From: Microvirga pudoricolor
GTDB taxonomy: Bacteria; Pseudomonadota; Alphaproteobacteria; Rhizobiales; Beijerinckiaceae
DNA length: 64,000 bases
NCBI RefSeq assembly: GCF_016892705.1
Contig: NZ_JAFEMB010000009.1
Location: forward strand, 62,001 to 126,000
Direction: 5' to 3'
Every line of letters starts with the position of its first letter. The first letter of the stretch is position 1. Below the pieces are notes generated by a model. That model was not told the origin of the DNA and searched no databases. It was given only the letters and a program-made list of their open reading frames with translations. The position numbers and the translations under genes were made by a program. Below, piece by piece: positions 14,453-23,470 of this stretch.

Positions 14453-17167
14453 ATGTCCACCTACCGCCTCGACAGGCTTCTCGCGCCCAGATCCATCGCC
14501 GTCATCGGCGCAAGTCCGCGCGAAGGCTCGCTCGGACTGACCTTTCTGCGCAACCTGGCGGAAGGCGGTTTTCCGGGAGCCGTTTACCCCGTCAACCCAC
14601 GCCACACGGAGATTGACGGGAAGGCGTGCTTCCCATCGGTCGAGGCGCTGCCCGAAGTGCCCGATCTCATGATCGTGGCAATCCCGCCTTCGGCCGTTCC
14701 GGACGTGATCGAGGACGCGGGCCGGAGGGGCGTGGCGGCCGCCATCGTCGTGACGGCGGGCCTCGGCCACGGAGACGGATCCCTCGCCGAGGAAGCGCGG
14801 CTGGCCGCCCGCCGGCATGGCGTGCGCCTTCTGGGGCCCAACTGCATCGGCGTGATCGCCCCGAGGGCCAAGCTCAACGCGAGCTTCGCGGCCCGAAACG
14901 CCCGGGTCGGCGATCTCGCGCTCGTCTCCCAGTCCGGCACGGTGGCGGGAGCCATCGTGGAATGGGCGGCCCATCGGCAGATCGGGTTCTCGGCGGTCGT
15001 CTCCCTGGGCGACAAGGTCGACGTGGATTTCAGCGACTGCCTCGACTACTTTGCGGCCGATCCCCATACGCGCGCGATCCTGCTGTACATCGAGAGCATC
15101 AGCGACGCGCGCAAGTTCATGTCCGCGGCCCGGGCGGCGTCCCGCACGAAACCTGTCGTGGTCATCAAGTCGGGGCGTCACGCGCCCGGCGCCCGGGCCG
15201 CCGCGACCCATACGGGCGCGCTCGCCGGCGAGGACGCGGTGTACGACGCGGCGCTGAGGCGAGCCGGTCTGCTGCGGGTGCTCGACCTCGACCAGCTCTT
15301 CGCCGCCGCCGAGACCCTGGGACGCCAGAAGCCGTTTCCCGGGAAACGGCTTGCGATCCTCACCAATGGCGGGGGCATCGGGGTCCTGGCCGTCGACCGC
15401 CTGATCGATCTCGGCGGACAGCTCTCCGAGCTCTCCGACAGCACCCGGGCGCGGCTCGATGCCGTGCTGCCGCCCGCCTGGTCGCGGTCCAATCCGGTGG
15501 ATATCCTGGGTGACGCGAATGCGGATCGGTTCGCCGCGTCGCTGGAGATTCTGCTGGACGACCGCGACAACGACGCGGTGCTCGTTCTCAACGTGCCCAT
15601 GGCGCTGGGAGGCGCATCTCATTCGGCCGAAGCGATCGCGAACGCCGTCAAGAAGGATCGCGCTGCCGGCTTCGCCAAGAAACCGGTTTTCGCGGTCTGG
15701 CTCGGCGAGGACGCAGCGTCGGCTCGCGCTTTCGAGGAGGCTCGCATCCCGCGCTATGCGACCGAGGCGGAGGCCGTGCGCGGCTTCCTGCAACTCGTGC
15801 GCTACCGCGAAGCCCAGAACGAGCTGATGGAAACCCCTGGCAGCCTGCCGCAGGACTTCGTCCCGGATGCTGCCGGAGCGCGCCGCATCGTGGATGCGGC
15901 GATCGGGCAGGGGAGAGTCTGGCTCGACCCCCTGGAAGTGAACGCTCTGCTGCGAGCCTATGCGATTCCGGTTGCGCCGATAATCCTCGCCACGACGCCG
16001 GACGAGGCGGTGGCGGCTGCAAGACCGGTTCTGGCCGAAGGCGGCCGCGTGGCGGTCAAGATCGTGTCGCCCGACATCGTCCATAAGTCGGATATCGGCG
16101 GTGTCAGGCTCGATCTCTCGAGTGAGAGCGAGGTGGCGGCTGCCGCCGCCGATATCCTGGGCCGCGCCGAACGCCTGAAGCCCGGCGCGACCGTCACCGG
16201 CGTGCTGGTGCAGCCCATGGTGCGACGGCCCCGCGCCCGTGAGCTGATCGCCGGGCTCGCGGACGATCCCGTCTTCGGTCCTGTCGTGGTGTTCGGGCGC
16301 GGCGGCACGGCCGTCGAGGTGATCAACGACAAGGCTCTGGCACTGCCACCCCTCGACTTGAAGCTTGCTCGCGATCAGATGGCCCGCACGCGGGTTTCAC
16401 GCATTCTCAAGGCCTACCGTGACGTTCCGGCGGCGGACGAGCATGCAGTCTCGCTCGTGCTCGTGAAGCTGTCTCAATTGGCCGCCGACCTTCCCGAGGT
16501 CCGTGCCTTCGACATCAATCCGCTTCTGGCCGACCACGACGGCGTGATCGCGGTGGATGCCCGTGTGGCGATCGCGCCTCTCGGCCCCGACGAACGCAAA
16601 GGGCATCCCCGTTTCGCGGTTCGCCCCTATCCCAAGGAGTGGGAGCGCACCTTCGACCTGCGCGATGGTCGGAAGGCCTTCGTGCGGCCGGTCAGGCCCG
16701 AGGATGAGGAGGCCTTCCTGCGCTTTTTCCAGCAGATCACCCACGAAGACCTGCGGCTCCGTTTCTTTGCCCCGGTGCGGGACTTCAACCACGCCTTCCT
16801 GGCTCGGCTGACGCAGCTCGACTACAGCCGCGCCATCGCCTTCGTGGCCTTCGACCGCGCAAGCGGCGACATGATGGGAGCCGTGCGCCTGCATGCGGAT
16901 GCCAACCACGAGGCCGGCGAATATGCGATCCTGCTCCGCTCCGACCTCAAGGGTCTCGGCCTCGGCTGGGCCCTCATGCGCCTGATGATCGAGTGGGCGA
17001 AGGCGGAGGGCATCCGATCCGTCGAAGGGCAGGTCCTGCGCGAAAACACTACGATGCTGGCCATGTGCCGAAGCCTTGGCTTCTCCGTGAAGAACGATCC
17101 CGAAGACCCGGAGCTGAAGGTGGTGACGCTGCCAATCGAGCAGATCGACGGAGGCGCGCTCCCCTGA
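14453..17167 (+). CDS. Acetate-CoA ligase (ADP-forming)-like / GNAT acetyltransferase fusion (Pat family)
   Basis: This 904-residue protein has an N-terminal CoA-binding domain, a succinyl-CoA-synthetase-like middle, an ATP-grasp region (about 490-700, VKIVSPDIVHKSDIGGVRLDL) and a GNAT domain from about residue 730 (FDLRDGRKAFVRPVRPEDEE ... DLKGLGLGWALMRLMI). The architecture matches Pat/PatZ (YfiQ) protein lysine acetyltransferases, which control acetyl-CoA synthetase and other enzymes. His253 in ATHTGALAG lies close to where ADP-forming acyl-CoA synthetases carry the phosphorylated His, which may mean the synthetase half is still active. It stands alone, upstream of the bfr terminator. Confidence 0.88.
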   Translation: MSTYRLDRLLAPRSIAVIGASPREGSLGLTFLRNLAEGGFPGAVYPVNPRHTEIDGKACFPSVEALPEVPDLMIVAIPPSAVPDVIEDAGRRGVAAAIVVTAGLGHGDGSLAEEARLAARRHGVRLLGPNCIGVIAPRAKLNASFAARNARVGDLALVSQSGTVAGAIVEWAAHRQIGFSAVVSLGDKVDVDFSDCLDYFAADPHTRAILLYIESISDARKFMSAARAASRTKPVVVIKSGRHAPGARAAATHTGALAGEDAVYDAALRRAGLLRVLDLDQLFAAAETLGRQKPFPGKRLAILTNGGGIGVLAVDRLIDLGGQLSELSDSTRARLDAVLPPAWSRSNPVDILGDANADRFAASLEILLDDRDNDAVLVLNVPMALGGASHSAEAIANAVKKDRAAGFAKKPVFAVWLGEDAASARAFEEARIPRYATEAEAVRGFLQLVRYREAQNELMETPGSLPQDFVPDAAGARRIVDAAIGQGRVWLDPLEVNALLRAYAIPVAPIILATTPDEAVAAARPVLAEGGRVAVKIVSPDIVHKSDIGGVRLDLSSESEVAAAAADILGRAERLKPGATVTGVLVQPMVRRPRARELIAGLADDPVFGPVVVFGRGGTAVEVINDKALALPPLDLKLARDQMARTRVSRILKAYRDVPAADEHAVSLVLVKLSQLAADLPEVRAFDINPLLADHDGVIAVDARVAIAPLGPDERKGHPRFAVRPYPKEWERTFDLRDGRKAFVRPVRPEDEEAFLRFFQQITHEDLRLRFFAPVRDFNHAFLARLTQLDYSRAIAFVAFDRASGDMMGAVRLHADANHEAGEYAILLRSDLKGLGLGWALMRLMIEWAKAEGIRSVEGQVLRENTTMLAMCRSLGFSVKNDPEDPELKVVTLPIEQIDGGALP

Positions 17168-17231
17168 CGCACCATCGGATCGGTGACGCCGCATGGTCGA
17201 AATGCGTGACGGTCGGTTTCACGCAAAAGAA

Positions 17232-17255
17232 AAGCCCCGGATCGTCCCGGGGCTT
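17232..17255 (-). terminator. Rho-independent terminator of bfr
   Basis: Arms AAGCCCCGG (17232-17240) and CCGGGGCTT (17247-17255) with a six-base loop. On the minus strand the stem is followed by TTTTCTTTT, so it ends the bfr transcript. Confidence 0.85.
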
Positions 17256-17284
17256 GGGGTTGAAATTCTGAAAGTGGCGGGCGC

Positions 17285-17773
17285 TTAATGCCCCTCGCTC
17301 TTCACGTCACCAACATGCTTCTGCGCATAGAGCTGCAGGCCGAGCTGGTCGACGAGGTTGAGCTGGGTCTCGAGGAAGTCGATGTGGCCTTCCTCATCCT
17401 TCATCAGATCCTCGAACAGGTTCTTGGAGACCCGGTCGCCGACGCTCTCGGCGTACTTGGCGGCCTCGCCGTAGAGGTTCCGGGCCTCGTGCTCGGCCGC
17501 CAGATCGCATTCCAGAATTTCCTTGACGGTCTGGCCGATGCGCAGGGGATCGAGCACTTGGAGGTTCGGGAAACCGTCCAGGAAAATGATGCGCTCGATG
17601 AAGCGGTCGGCGTGGTGCATTTCCTCGATGGATTCCTCGCGCCAAGCCTTTGCGAGCTCCTTGTAGCCCCAGTCGTCCAGGATGCGGTAATGCAGCCAGT
17701 ACTGGTTGACGGCCGTCAGCTCGCTGCGGAGGCCCCGATTCAAGTACTCGATGACCTTTGCGTCGCCCTTCAT
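17285..17773 (-). CDS. bfr: Bacterioferritin
   Basis: The 162-residue protein begins [12 protein letters not shown] and matches bacterioferritin in length and text. Met52 in EEMHHADR is the heme axial ligand. Ferroxidase ligands Glu18, Glu51 and His54 are present, and the later [10 protein letters not shown] supplies the Glu127/His130-type pair. The 24-mer stores iron as ferrihydrite in the cytoplasm. It lies 147 bases downstream of bfd on the same strand. A promoter with TTGCGC and GATAAA 17 bases apart is visible upstream, and a strong terminator follows. Confidence 0.97.
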   Translation of the reverse strand: MKGDAKVIEYLNRGLRSELTAVNQYWLHYRILDDWGYKELAKAWREESIEEMHHADRFIERIIFLDGFPNLQVLDPLRIGQTVKEILECDLAAEHEARNLYGEAAKYAESVGDRVSKNLFEDLMKDEEGHIDFLETQLNLVDQLGLQLYAQKHVGDVKSEGH

Positions 17774-17816
17774 ACTACCCTCTCGTCAGAAACCGGCGCC
17801 GTCGCGCTCCGCGCTC

Positions 17817-17845
17817 TTTATCTAGAGTCGCTATAAACTGCGCAA
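17817..17845 (-). promoter_or_regulatory. Likely sigma-70 promoter of bfr
   Basis: Read on the minus strand, TTGCGC (17840-17845) and GATAAA (17817-17822) are 17 bases apart and about 45 bases upstream of the bfr ATG. The spacing is ideal and the hexamers are moderate matches. Confidence 0.5.
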
Positions 17846-17920
17846 GCGAAATCATCCTGGCGAAGGGCGAGTCTCAGGGGCGCCGAGACCGGACGGGAGA
17901 GGCCGTCTCCGTTCGCGCAC

Positions 17921-18196
17921 TCAGAGCGAGGGTTCGGCGGCGATCGCCGCGCCGACGGAACTGGCGGCGCCGTTCGCGGCGCTCAGCGAGCAGCAACCCC
18001 GCTGGCAGGTGGCCTCCGCGGCCTCCGAGAGCGCCTTGTCCATGATCGAGCGGATCGTGCGCGCGCAACGCCCGCAATTGGGGCTGCAGCCAAGACAGGT
18101 GTAGACTTGGGCGGGCGTGCGGGGGCAGCCGGGGCCAGGCTTCAGACAGGCCTTCACATCTCCGTCCGACAGGAGATTGCAGGAGCATACGATCAT
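17921..18196 (-). CDS. bfd: Bacterioferritin-associated ferredoxin
   Basis: The 91-residue protein begins MIVCSCNLLSDGDVK. Cys4 and Cys6, with Cys41 and Cys44 in CGRC, are the expected [2Fe-2S] ligands of Bfd. Additional cysteines at 17, 24, 34 and 37, and a further Cys cluster (CQRGCCS) near residue 64, are beyond the usual set and might bind metal or be redox-active. Bfd reduces the bacterioferritin core to release iron. E. coli Bfd has 64 residues, so the C-terminal third is an extension. A strong Irr-box-like palindrome lies 13 bases before the ATG. Confidence 0.9.
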   Translation of the reverse strand: MIVCSCNLLSDGDVKACLKPGPGCPRTPAQVYTCLGCSPNCGRCARTIRSIMDKALSEAAEATCQRGCCSLSAANGAASSVGAAIAAEPSL

Positions 18197-18208
18197 CGGG
18201 GTTTCTAG

Positions 18209-18225
18209 TTTAGAACTGTTTAAAA
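18209..18225 (-). promoter_or_regulatory. Irr/ICE-like iron-control box upstream of bfd
   Basis: The plus-strand sequence TTTAGAA-CTG-TTTAAAA compares with the rhizobial ICE consensus TTTAGAA-N3-TTCTAAA, with 12 of 14 arm bases matching and the first arm perfect. It lies immediately upstream of the bfd start, a place where Irr could block transcription. Confidence 0.6.
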
Positions 18226-18314
18226 CTGTAGATCTATCAGAGACTTAACCGATTTGTCCGCTGGTTGCAAAGGGCCTTCCGCTGCGCCCGGTTGTCACGC
18301 TGCGCTGCCCTGCT

Positions 18315-18881
18315 TCAGTCCAACCGGCGAAACAGCCCCGGATAATCCAGAACGAAGCCGTCCCGGTCCACGGGCAGGTCCGCCGTGAAGCCGCTGTCCA
18401 GGCTTTCGAACCGGTAGTCGAGCCCGGACTCCAGGGCAGTGTAGCGCTGCGACCGGGGCGACACCGTCAGATTGGGTACGCCGACATAGCAGAGGCGGAC
18501 CTCAACCGCGTCGCCGGGCTTCATGTCGAGCCGTCGGATCGGCAGGGTGTTCGTCAGGGGCGTGGCCTGGATGTCGATGTCGATGCAGCCCTGCAGGCCC
18601 GGCTCTTCCCGGCCGTCGACCTGCCAGGATCCACGTCCATTGCTGAGGAGGCGCAGGGCCTTCCCGGACGTGGTCCACAGGGTCGCCTCGCGTACATGCC
18701 ACAGTGCGTCGAGCCGCAGGCGGTAGGACAGGCCGAACCTCGTCCCATCCTCCGTCCCGATGACCACGCCGGCCACGTCGAGGCCGCCCTCTGCCGGGCT
18801 GACGTCAGCCTGCTCCATTCCGGCCTCGCAGCCCTCCCAGGCCGACCAGCGGATGGAGCGGAAGATGAGCGTGGACGTCAT
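18315..18881 (-). CDS. Putative glycolipid-binding protein (DUF1089 type)
   Basis: The 188-residue protein starts at ATG 18881 (MTSTLIFRSIRWSAWEGCEA). An upstream ATG at 18983 lies inside lutC. It reads as a beta-rich domain: ADGVVIG-type text (GVVIGTEDGTRFGLSYRLRLDALWHV), then NGRGSWQVDGREEPGLQGCIDIDI and TPLTNTLPIRR. These phrases match proteins annotated as putative glycolipid-binding. There is no signal peptide, so it is probably cytoplasmic. It lies 61 bases downstream of lutC on the same strand and may be co-transcribed. The family's biochemical role is poorly known. Confidence 0.72.
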   Translation of the reverse strand: MTSTLIFRSIRWSAWEGCEAGMEQADVSPAEGGLDVAGVVIGTEDGTRFGLSYRLRLDALWHVREATLWTTSGKALRLLSNGRGSWQVDGREEPGLQGCIDIDIQATPLTNTLPIRRLDMKPGDAVEVRLCYVGVPNLTVSPRSQRYTALESGLDYRFESLDSGFTADLPVDRDGFVLDYPGLFRRLD

Positions 18882-18942
18882 GCGGGTCTCCCGGTCGAAC
18901 GGGAGGATTATGGTGGCGCTCGCTAGGCTGTCGAGTCGGAAC

Positions 18943-19614
18943 CTAGTCGCCCACCAGCACGATGTGCAGCCGCCGTGGGCCATGGGCGCCCAGCAGCAAT
19001 GTCTGCTCGATATCGCCGGAGCGCGAGGGGCCGGTGAGCCAGTTGACCGTGCGAGGCATTGTCCCCTTGCCCTGGGCGAAGCGGATCTTTGACCAGACGG
19101 ACTCGTAATCCGTGGCCAAGTCCTTGGCGGCCACGACGACGATATGGTTGTCGGGCAGGAAGTTCAGGGTCGACGGGTTTTCGTGACCCGAGACCATCAC
19201 GACGGTGCCGGTCTCGGCGACGCCCGCGAAGGCATGGCTGACGGCGTTGAGGTCCGAGCCTCGGCTCGGGCCCTGGGACATATCGAGCGCCGTCTCCGAC
19301 CAGGGCATGGCCTCGAGGCGCGGATCGTCCCCCATGCGCAGCGTCGCGGGCAGGTTGTGGTCGCGCAGGTAGGCCGCGATGCTCTGGGGCACCTCGGCTG
19401 GCGTCGCGACTTCCGTCACAGTCGCCAGGGCGGCCTCCGCCTGCAGCTTGAACAGGTCGACCCTCTCTCGCCCCTGGACCTGACCGCGCGCCGGGATCAG
19501 GCCCCTCGGGGCTCGGTCGAGCCTGTCCGCCACCATCTGGCGGCGGATCGTTTCCTTGCCCGTGACGCCCAGCGAGCGGCGGATATTGCCGAGGATGTCA
19601 TCCCGGGCACTCAT
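18943..19614 (-). CDS. lutC: Lactate utilisation protein C (LUD domain)
   Basis: The 223-residue protein has a single LUD domain (GVAETGTVVMVSGHENPSTL, NFLPDNHIVVV). LutC works with LutA and LutB in oxidising L-lactate to pyruvate. Its ATG overlaps the lutB stop by four bases, as expected in a lutABC operon transcribed leftward. It is the last of the three lut genes. Confidence 0.93.
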   Translation of the reverse strand: MSARDDILGNIRRSLGVTGKETIRRQMVADRLDRAPRGLIPARGQVQGRERVDLFKLQAEAALATVTEVATPAEVPQSIAAYLRDHNLPATLRMGDDPRLEAMPWSETALDMSQGPSRGSDLNAVSHAFAGVAETGTVVMVSGHENPSTLNFLPDNHIVVVAAKDLATDYESVWSKIRFAQGKGTMPRTVNWLTGPSRSGDIEQTLLLGAHGPRRLHIVLVGD

Positions 19615-21044
19615 CGGCTCAGTCCTCCCCGTTCACGGGCCCAACGGGCTTGGAATGTTTCGCCCTGAGGCGCGGGAAAATCCCGGTTCTTGGTCCAGCC
19701 GCGCGCCAGCGGCAGCCACTTGAACCGTCCCCTGGTGCGTCCCGCAAGGCCCAGCGCCCCCATGCCGAGGCGGGTAGCGAGGCGGTACAGCGCCGGGCGC
19801 CGGGCGAAAAACCCCCAGACTGCCAGGCCCGAGCGAACCGTCGCCGGGGTCAGGTGCCGTTCGAACTCCCGTTCGCGCCAATGGCGCATGAGCTTGGGGA
19901 GGGGAATGCGCACGGGGCAGACGCTTTCGCAGCGTCCGCAGAAGGTTGAGGCATTGGGGAGATGCCCGGCCTTGTCGACGCCGATGAGGCTTGGCGTCAG
20001 GACCGCGCCCATCGGACCAGGATAGACCCAGCCGTAAGCATGGCCCCCCACCGCGTGGTAGACCGGGCAATGGTTCATGCAGGCCCCGCAGCGGATACAG
20101 CGCAGCATCTCCTGGAAACTCGTGCCCAGCATGGAGGAGCGCCCGTTGTCCAGGATGACCACATGGTAGTTGTCCGGCCCATCCGCATCCGTGGGGCGGC
20201 GCGGACCCGTGGAAAAGGTGGTGTAGACCGACATCTCCTGGCCGGTGGCGGAGCGCGCCAGCACCCGCAGGATCTGGCTGGCGTCCTCAAGGGTCGGTAC
20301 CAGCTTCTCGAGGGAGGCCAGGACGATATGCGTTTTAGGCAGGATCTGGGTGAGGTCGCCGTTGCCCTCGTTGGTGACGATGATCGAGGTCCCGGTCTCG
20401 GCCACCAGGAAATTCGCGCCCGTGATGCCCACATCGGCCGCGAGGAACCGCTCCCGCAGCACGGTGCGGGCCTCGGTCAGCAGCTTCACGGGCTCCGAGA
20501 GGTCGCGGTCCGCGTCGAGATGGGTGTGAACCCGGCGAAAATCCTCCTCCACCTGCGTGGCGTTCAGGTGAACGGCCGGCGCGATGATGTGGCTCGGCAA
20601 CTCGCCGCGAAGCTGGATGATGTACTCGCCGAGATCCGTTTCCACCGGCCGGATGCCGTGAGCCTCCAGGTGGTGGTTGATGCCGATCTCCTCAGAGATC
20701 ATCGACTTGCCCTTGGTGACCGTCTTGGCGTCCACCTCGCGGCAGATGGACAGGATGATGGCGCGGGCTTCCTCGGCGTCGCGGGCGAAATGCACATGGC
20801 CCCCGGAAGCCTTCACCTTCTCCTCGTAGGCTTCGAGATACAGGTCAAGGTGCTCGAGGGCGTGGTTCTTGATGTCCCGGGCCGAGTCCCGCAAGGCCTC
20901 GAATTCCGGCAGCTTGTCGGCCGTGCGCTGGCGCTTCTCTATGAAGCCCTGCCGCACGTTACCGAGCGCCCGCTGGAGCTGCGCGTCGTTGAGGGCTTCG
21001 ACGGCGTTTTCCTTGAATCGGGGGGAGGTTGCATGAACGCTCAT
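19611..21044 (-). CDS. lutB: Lactate utilisation iron-sulfur protein B
   Basis: The 477-residue protein combines an N-terminal LUD domain (GITGANFLVAETGTSIIVTN) with two 4Fe-4S ferredoxin motifs, CIRCGACMNHCP and CGRCESVCP, and a DUF3390-like C-terminal segment. It is the central electron carrier of the LutABC lactate-oxidising complex. The start overlaps the lutA stop by four bases (ATGA). Confidence 0.95.
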   Translation of the reverse strand: MSVHATSPRFKENAVEALNDAQLQRALGNVRQGFIEKRQRTADKLPEFEALRDSARDIKNHALEHLDLYLEAYEEKVKASGGHVHFARDAEEARAIILSICREVDAKTVTKGKSMISEEIGINHHLEAHGIRPVETDLGEYIIQLRGELPSHIIAPAVHLNATQVEEDFRRVHTHLDADRDLSEPVKLLTEARTVLRERFLAADVGITGANFLVAETGTSIIVTNEGNGDLTQILPKTHIVLASLEKLVPTLEDASQILRVLARSATGQEMSVYTTFSTGPRRPTDADGPDNYHVVILDNGRSSMLGTSFQEMLRCIRCGACMNHCPVYHAVGGHAYGWVYPGPMGAVLTPSLIGVDKAGHLPNASTFCGRCESVCPVRIPLPKLMRHWREREFERHLTPATVRSGLAVWGFFARRPALYRLATRLGMGALGLAGRTRGRFKWLPLARGWTKNRDFPAPQGETFQARWARERGGLSR

Positions 21045-21832
21045 CGGAGGGCTCCCTGGCCGGCTCGCGGGGTCCCGATGGGCGGCTCATCGGTCATCCC
21101 GGCCAGCACCTCGGCCACGTGGCGAACGGCGACAGGCCGTCCGTCGCGGCTGAGCTTGCCGGCCATGTTCAAGAGGCAGCCCAGATCGCCCGCCACGAGG
21201 GTCGGGGCGCTGGTCGCGGCCACGTTCTTGGCCTTTTCCTCCACGATGGCGCCGGAGATGTCGCTGTATTTGACCGCGAAGGTGCCTCCGAACCCGCAGC
21301 ACACGTCGCTGTCGTTCATCTCGACAAGGTTGAGGCCCTCGACGCTGGCGAGCAGGCGCCGGGGCTGGGACTTCACGCCGAGTTCGCGCAGGCCCGAGCA
21401 GGAATCATGGTAGGTCACGGCTCCGTCGAAGGCGGCTTCCACCCGGGTGATCCCGAGCACGTCCACGAGAAAGCTCGTCAACTCGTGGGTCCGGGCCGCC
21501 AGGTCGTTGGCGCGGGGCAGCCAGTTGGGGTCGTCGTCGAACATCTCCGGGTAATGCTTCCGGATCGTTCCGGCGCAGGAGCCCGAAGGCGCGACCACGT
21601 AATCGTAACCCCGGAAGGACTCGATCATTCGCTCGGCGAGGGCGCGGGCGGTGGCCCGGTCGCCGGAATTGAATGCCGGTTGGCCGCAGCAGGTCTGGAC
21701 TGGAACCTCGACGGAACATCCAGCCTCCTCCAGCAACTTCACGGCTGCGAAACCGACGCTGGGCCGCATGAGGTCGACGAGGCAGGTCACGAAGAGGGCG
21801 ACGCGGGTGTTCCCGCTCTTGCTGTGCGTCAC
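21041..21832 (-). CDS. lutA: Lactate utilisation protein A (CCG-domain Fe-S protein)
   Basis: The 263-residue protein has two cysteine-rich CCG domains, visible as VQTCCGQPAFNSG and VCCGFGGTFAVKYSDIS, with HDSCSGLRELG. These bind an iron-sulfur cluster. It is the first gene of the leftward lutABC operon. Related proteins are GlcF-type subunits, but the neighbouring lutB and lutC fix the assignment. I found no regulator gene beside it. Confidence 0.93.
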   Translation of the reverse strand: MTHSKSGNTRVALFVTCLVDLMRPSVGFAAVKLLEEAGCSVEVPVQTCCGQPAFNSGDRATARALAERMIESFRGYDYVVAPSGSCAGTIRKHYPEMFDDDPNWLPRANDLAARTHELTSFLVDVLGITRVEAAFDGAVTYHDSCSGLRELGVKSQPRRLLASVEGLNLVEMNDSDVCCGFGGTFAVKYSDISGAIVEEKAKNVAATSAPTLVAGDLGCLLNMAGKLSRDGRPVAVRHVAEVLAGMTDEPPIGTPRAGQGALR

Positions 21833-21951
21833 GAAGTGTGTGCTCCCGGTTGGAAGTACACCAGCATCGTTCCCTGGAATTGGTCAAGGGTGTTCCCGGA
21901 CGCAGAGGAGCCGCGCCTATGGCGCAGCCCCTCGCTCGCCCGCTCAAGGCC

Positions 21952-22497
21952 TTACATCACGAAGAAGTCGGAGGCCTTCAGATGTGTGCCGGCCTTGATC
22001 TGGGCGAACTGGATCGCCGCGCCGGACCCGTTCCCGTCGGCGTCGTAGGAAATGGCGCCGGTCTGCTTGTTGTAGATGATGCGGTCGTCCGCATCGTGAG
22101 CCGCCGCGCCAACATAAAACGAGGCTTTCTTGACGACGCCCCTGTTCGTGTAGTCGCCCTCGACCTCGCTGTTGCGCATGGTCTTGATGCCCTGGAAGAT
22201 GGACTGCTCCAGGAAGATCTTTTCGCCGATCTTCGTGTCGAGATCGACGATTGTGTCGATGTTGTTGCCTCCGAGAGCCGTATCGAAGATGAAGCTGTCG
22301 TAGCCGGCCCCGCCTTTCAGCCTATCCTGGCCGAGGCCGCCGCTGAGATTATCGTCACCGCCGCGGCCGACGAGCATGTCGTTTCCGCTGCCGGCCCAAA
22401 TCGCATTTCCCTTCGCGTCGCCTCTGAAACTGTAGCTTTCTATCGAGAAACCGCTCGGATGAACCTCGGACGGAATGGCTGACTTCTTGACGGACAT
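21952..22497 (-). CDS. Short RTX calcium-binding protein (tandem copy 1)
   Basis: From ATG 22497, with a GGAG five bases upstream, the protein is 181 residues. A GTG at 22527 would add ten. About two and a half RTX nonapeptides (GSGNDMLVGRGGDDNLSGG, GLGQDRLKGGAGYDSF) follow a 30-residue head. The remaining 105 residues form the shared module, with DADDRIIYNKQTGAISYDADGNG and the end KASDFFVM. There is no signal peptide, as usual for type I export. It is the last of three tandem leftward RTX genes. Confidence 0.8.
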   Translation of the reverse strand: MSVKKSAIPSEVHPSGFSIESYSFRGDAKGNAIWAGSGNDMLVGRGGDDNLSGGLGQDRLKGGAGYDSFIFDTALGGNNIDTIVDLDTKIGEKIFLEQSIFQGIKTMRNSEVEGDYTNRGVVKKASFYVGAAAHDADDRIIYNKQTGAISYDADGNGSGAAIQFAQIKAGTHLKASDFFVM

Positions 22498-22548
22498 GTT
22501 GGCTCCACACATTAGGGATGAATTCACTTCACGAGAAAGTGCCGAACA

Positions 22549-22568
22549 TCACATAATATATCGTAACA
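22549..22568 (-). promoter_or_regulatory. Reduced copy of the RTX upstream element
   Basis: TCACATAATATATCGTAACA aligns with the copy at 24536 with two small gaps, and keeps the TCAC start and the ATATCGT core. It precedes the third tandem RTX gene. Confidence 0.35.
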
Positions 22569-22644
22569 ATATTTCCGCTGCGTCACAACTGCGCACCTGC
22601 CGCAAGGTTGACCAAACTGGTGGGAAGTTCTTCCGATTGCGGAA

Positions 22645-22666
22645 GGGGCGGGATGCCGCCCGCCCC
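22645..22666 (-). terminator. Probable terminator of the middle RTX gene
   Basis: Arms GGGGCGGG (22645-22652) and CCCGCCCC (22659-22666) with a six-base loop lie immediately past the stop of the gene ending at 22674. A TTCC tract follows on the minus strand. It suggests that the RTX genes are transcribed separately. Confidence 0.6.
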
Positions 22667-22673
22667 CTGCGCT

Positions 22674-23444
22674 TCAGATCAAATGGAAATCCGAGCTCTT
22701 GAGGTTGAGCACCTTGCTGAAGCGCACGAACATGATGGCCGCTCCGGGCCCTGATCCATCCGCATCGTAAGACAGGCTTCTGCTGGTGGGATCCCAGATG
22801 AGGTAGTCGTTGGCGTCCAAGGCCTGGGGTCCCACGACGAATTCATCGGGTTGGATGGCACCGTCGCGGGCGACGGACTCGAACAGTGCGCCGCTGAGCC
22901 ATATCGAGTCACGGCCTCCGCCGCGGAAATCCTTGATCAGGTCGACATTGTCGGGCCCCAGGGCCGTATCGAAGGCGAAGACATCGGACCCGTCTCCTCC
23001 TGTCAGGACATCGTGCCCATGGCCGCCGTTGATGATGTCGTTGCCGGGGCCGCCGTCCAAGACATCGTTGCCGAAGCTGGCTTTCAGATCATCCGCGCCA
23101 AAGCTGCCATGGAGAGTGTCGGTGCCGACTCCGCCAAAAATGATGTCTTGATCCTCTCCTCCATAGAGGATGTTGCCGTCCGGGCCACCATACAGAATGT
23201 CGTTGCCGGCATTGCCAAACAGGATGTTGAATCCATAGCCGCCGCTCATGATGTCGTGGCCGCCGCCTCCATAAAGTTCGTCGTTGCCGTCGTTGCCATT
23301 GATCCGGTCGTCGTTGGGACCTCCAACGAAGTAATCGGCCCCGGACCCACCCTCGTAGTTGTAGGTGGGCAGGTCATAGACGCCTCCGGACTCGAATTCG
23401 CGCAACTGGAAGCTCGGTTCGGCAAATAGAGACCTGACTTTCAC
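22674..23444 (-). CDS. RTX calcium-binding protein (tandem copy 2)
   Basis: The 256-residue protein starts MKVRSLFAEPSFQL. RTX nonapeptides fill about residues 32-140, including NDGNDELYGGGGHDIMSGG and GGPGNDIINGGHGHDVLTGG, but the middle repeats are divergent (GYGFNILFGNAGNDILYGG). The last 100 residues are the shared module, ending SSDFHLI. No signal peptide is present. An AT-rich upstream element almost identical to that of the next gene lies 27 bases before the ATG. Confidence 0.82.
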   Translation of the reverse strand: MKVRSLFAEPSFQLREFESGGVYDLPTYNYEGGSGADYFVGGPNDDRINGNDGNDELYGGGGHDIMSGGYGFNILFGNAGNDILYGGPDGNILYGGEDQDIIFGGVGTDTLHGSFGADDLKASFGNDVLDGGPGNDIINGGHGHDVLTGGDGSDVFAFDTALGPDNVDLIKDFRGGGRDSIWLSGALFESVARDGAIQPDEFVVGPQALDANDYLIWDPTSRSLSYDADGSGPGAAIMFVRFSKVLNLKSSDFHLI

Positions 23445-23470
23445 TATTTATCTCCTGGTTGTGACATCGC

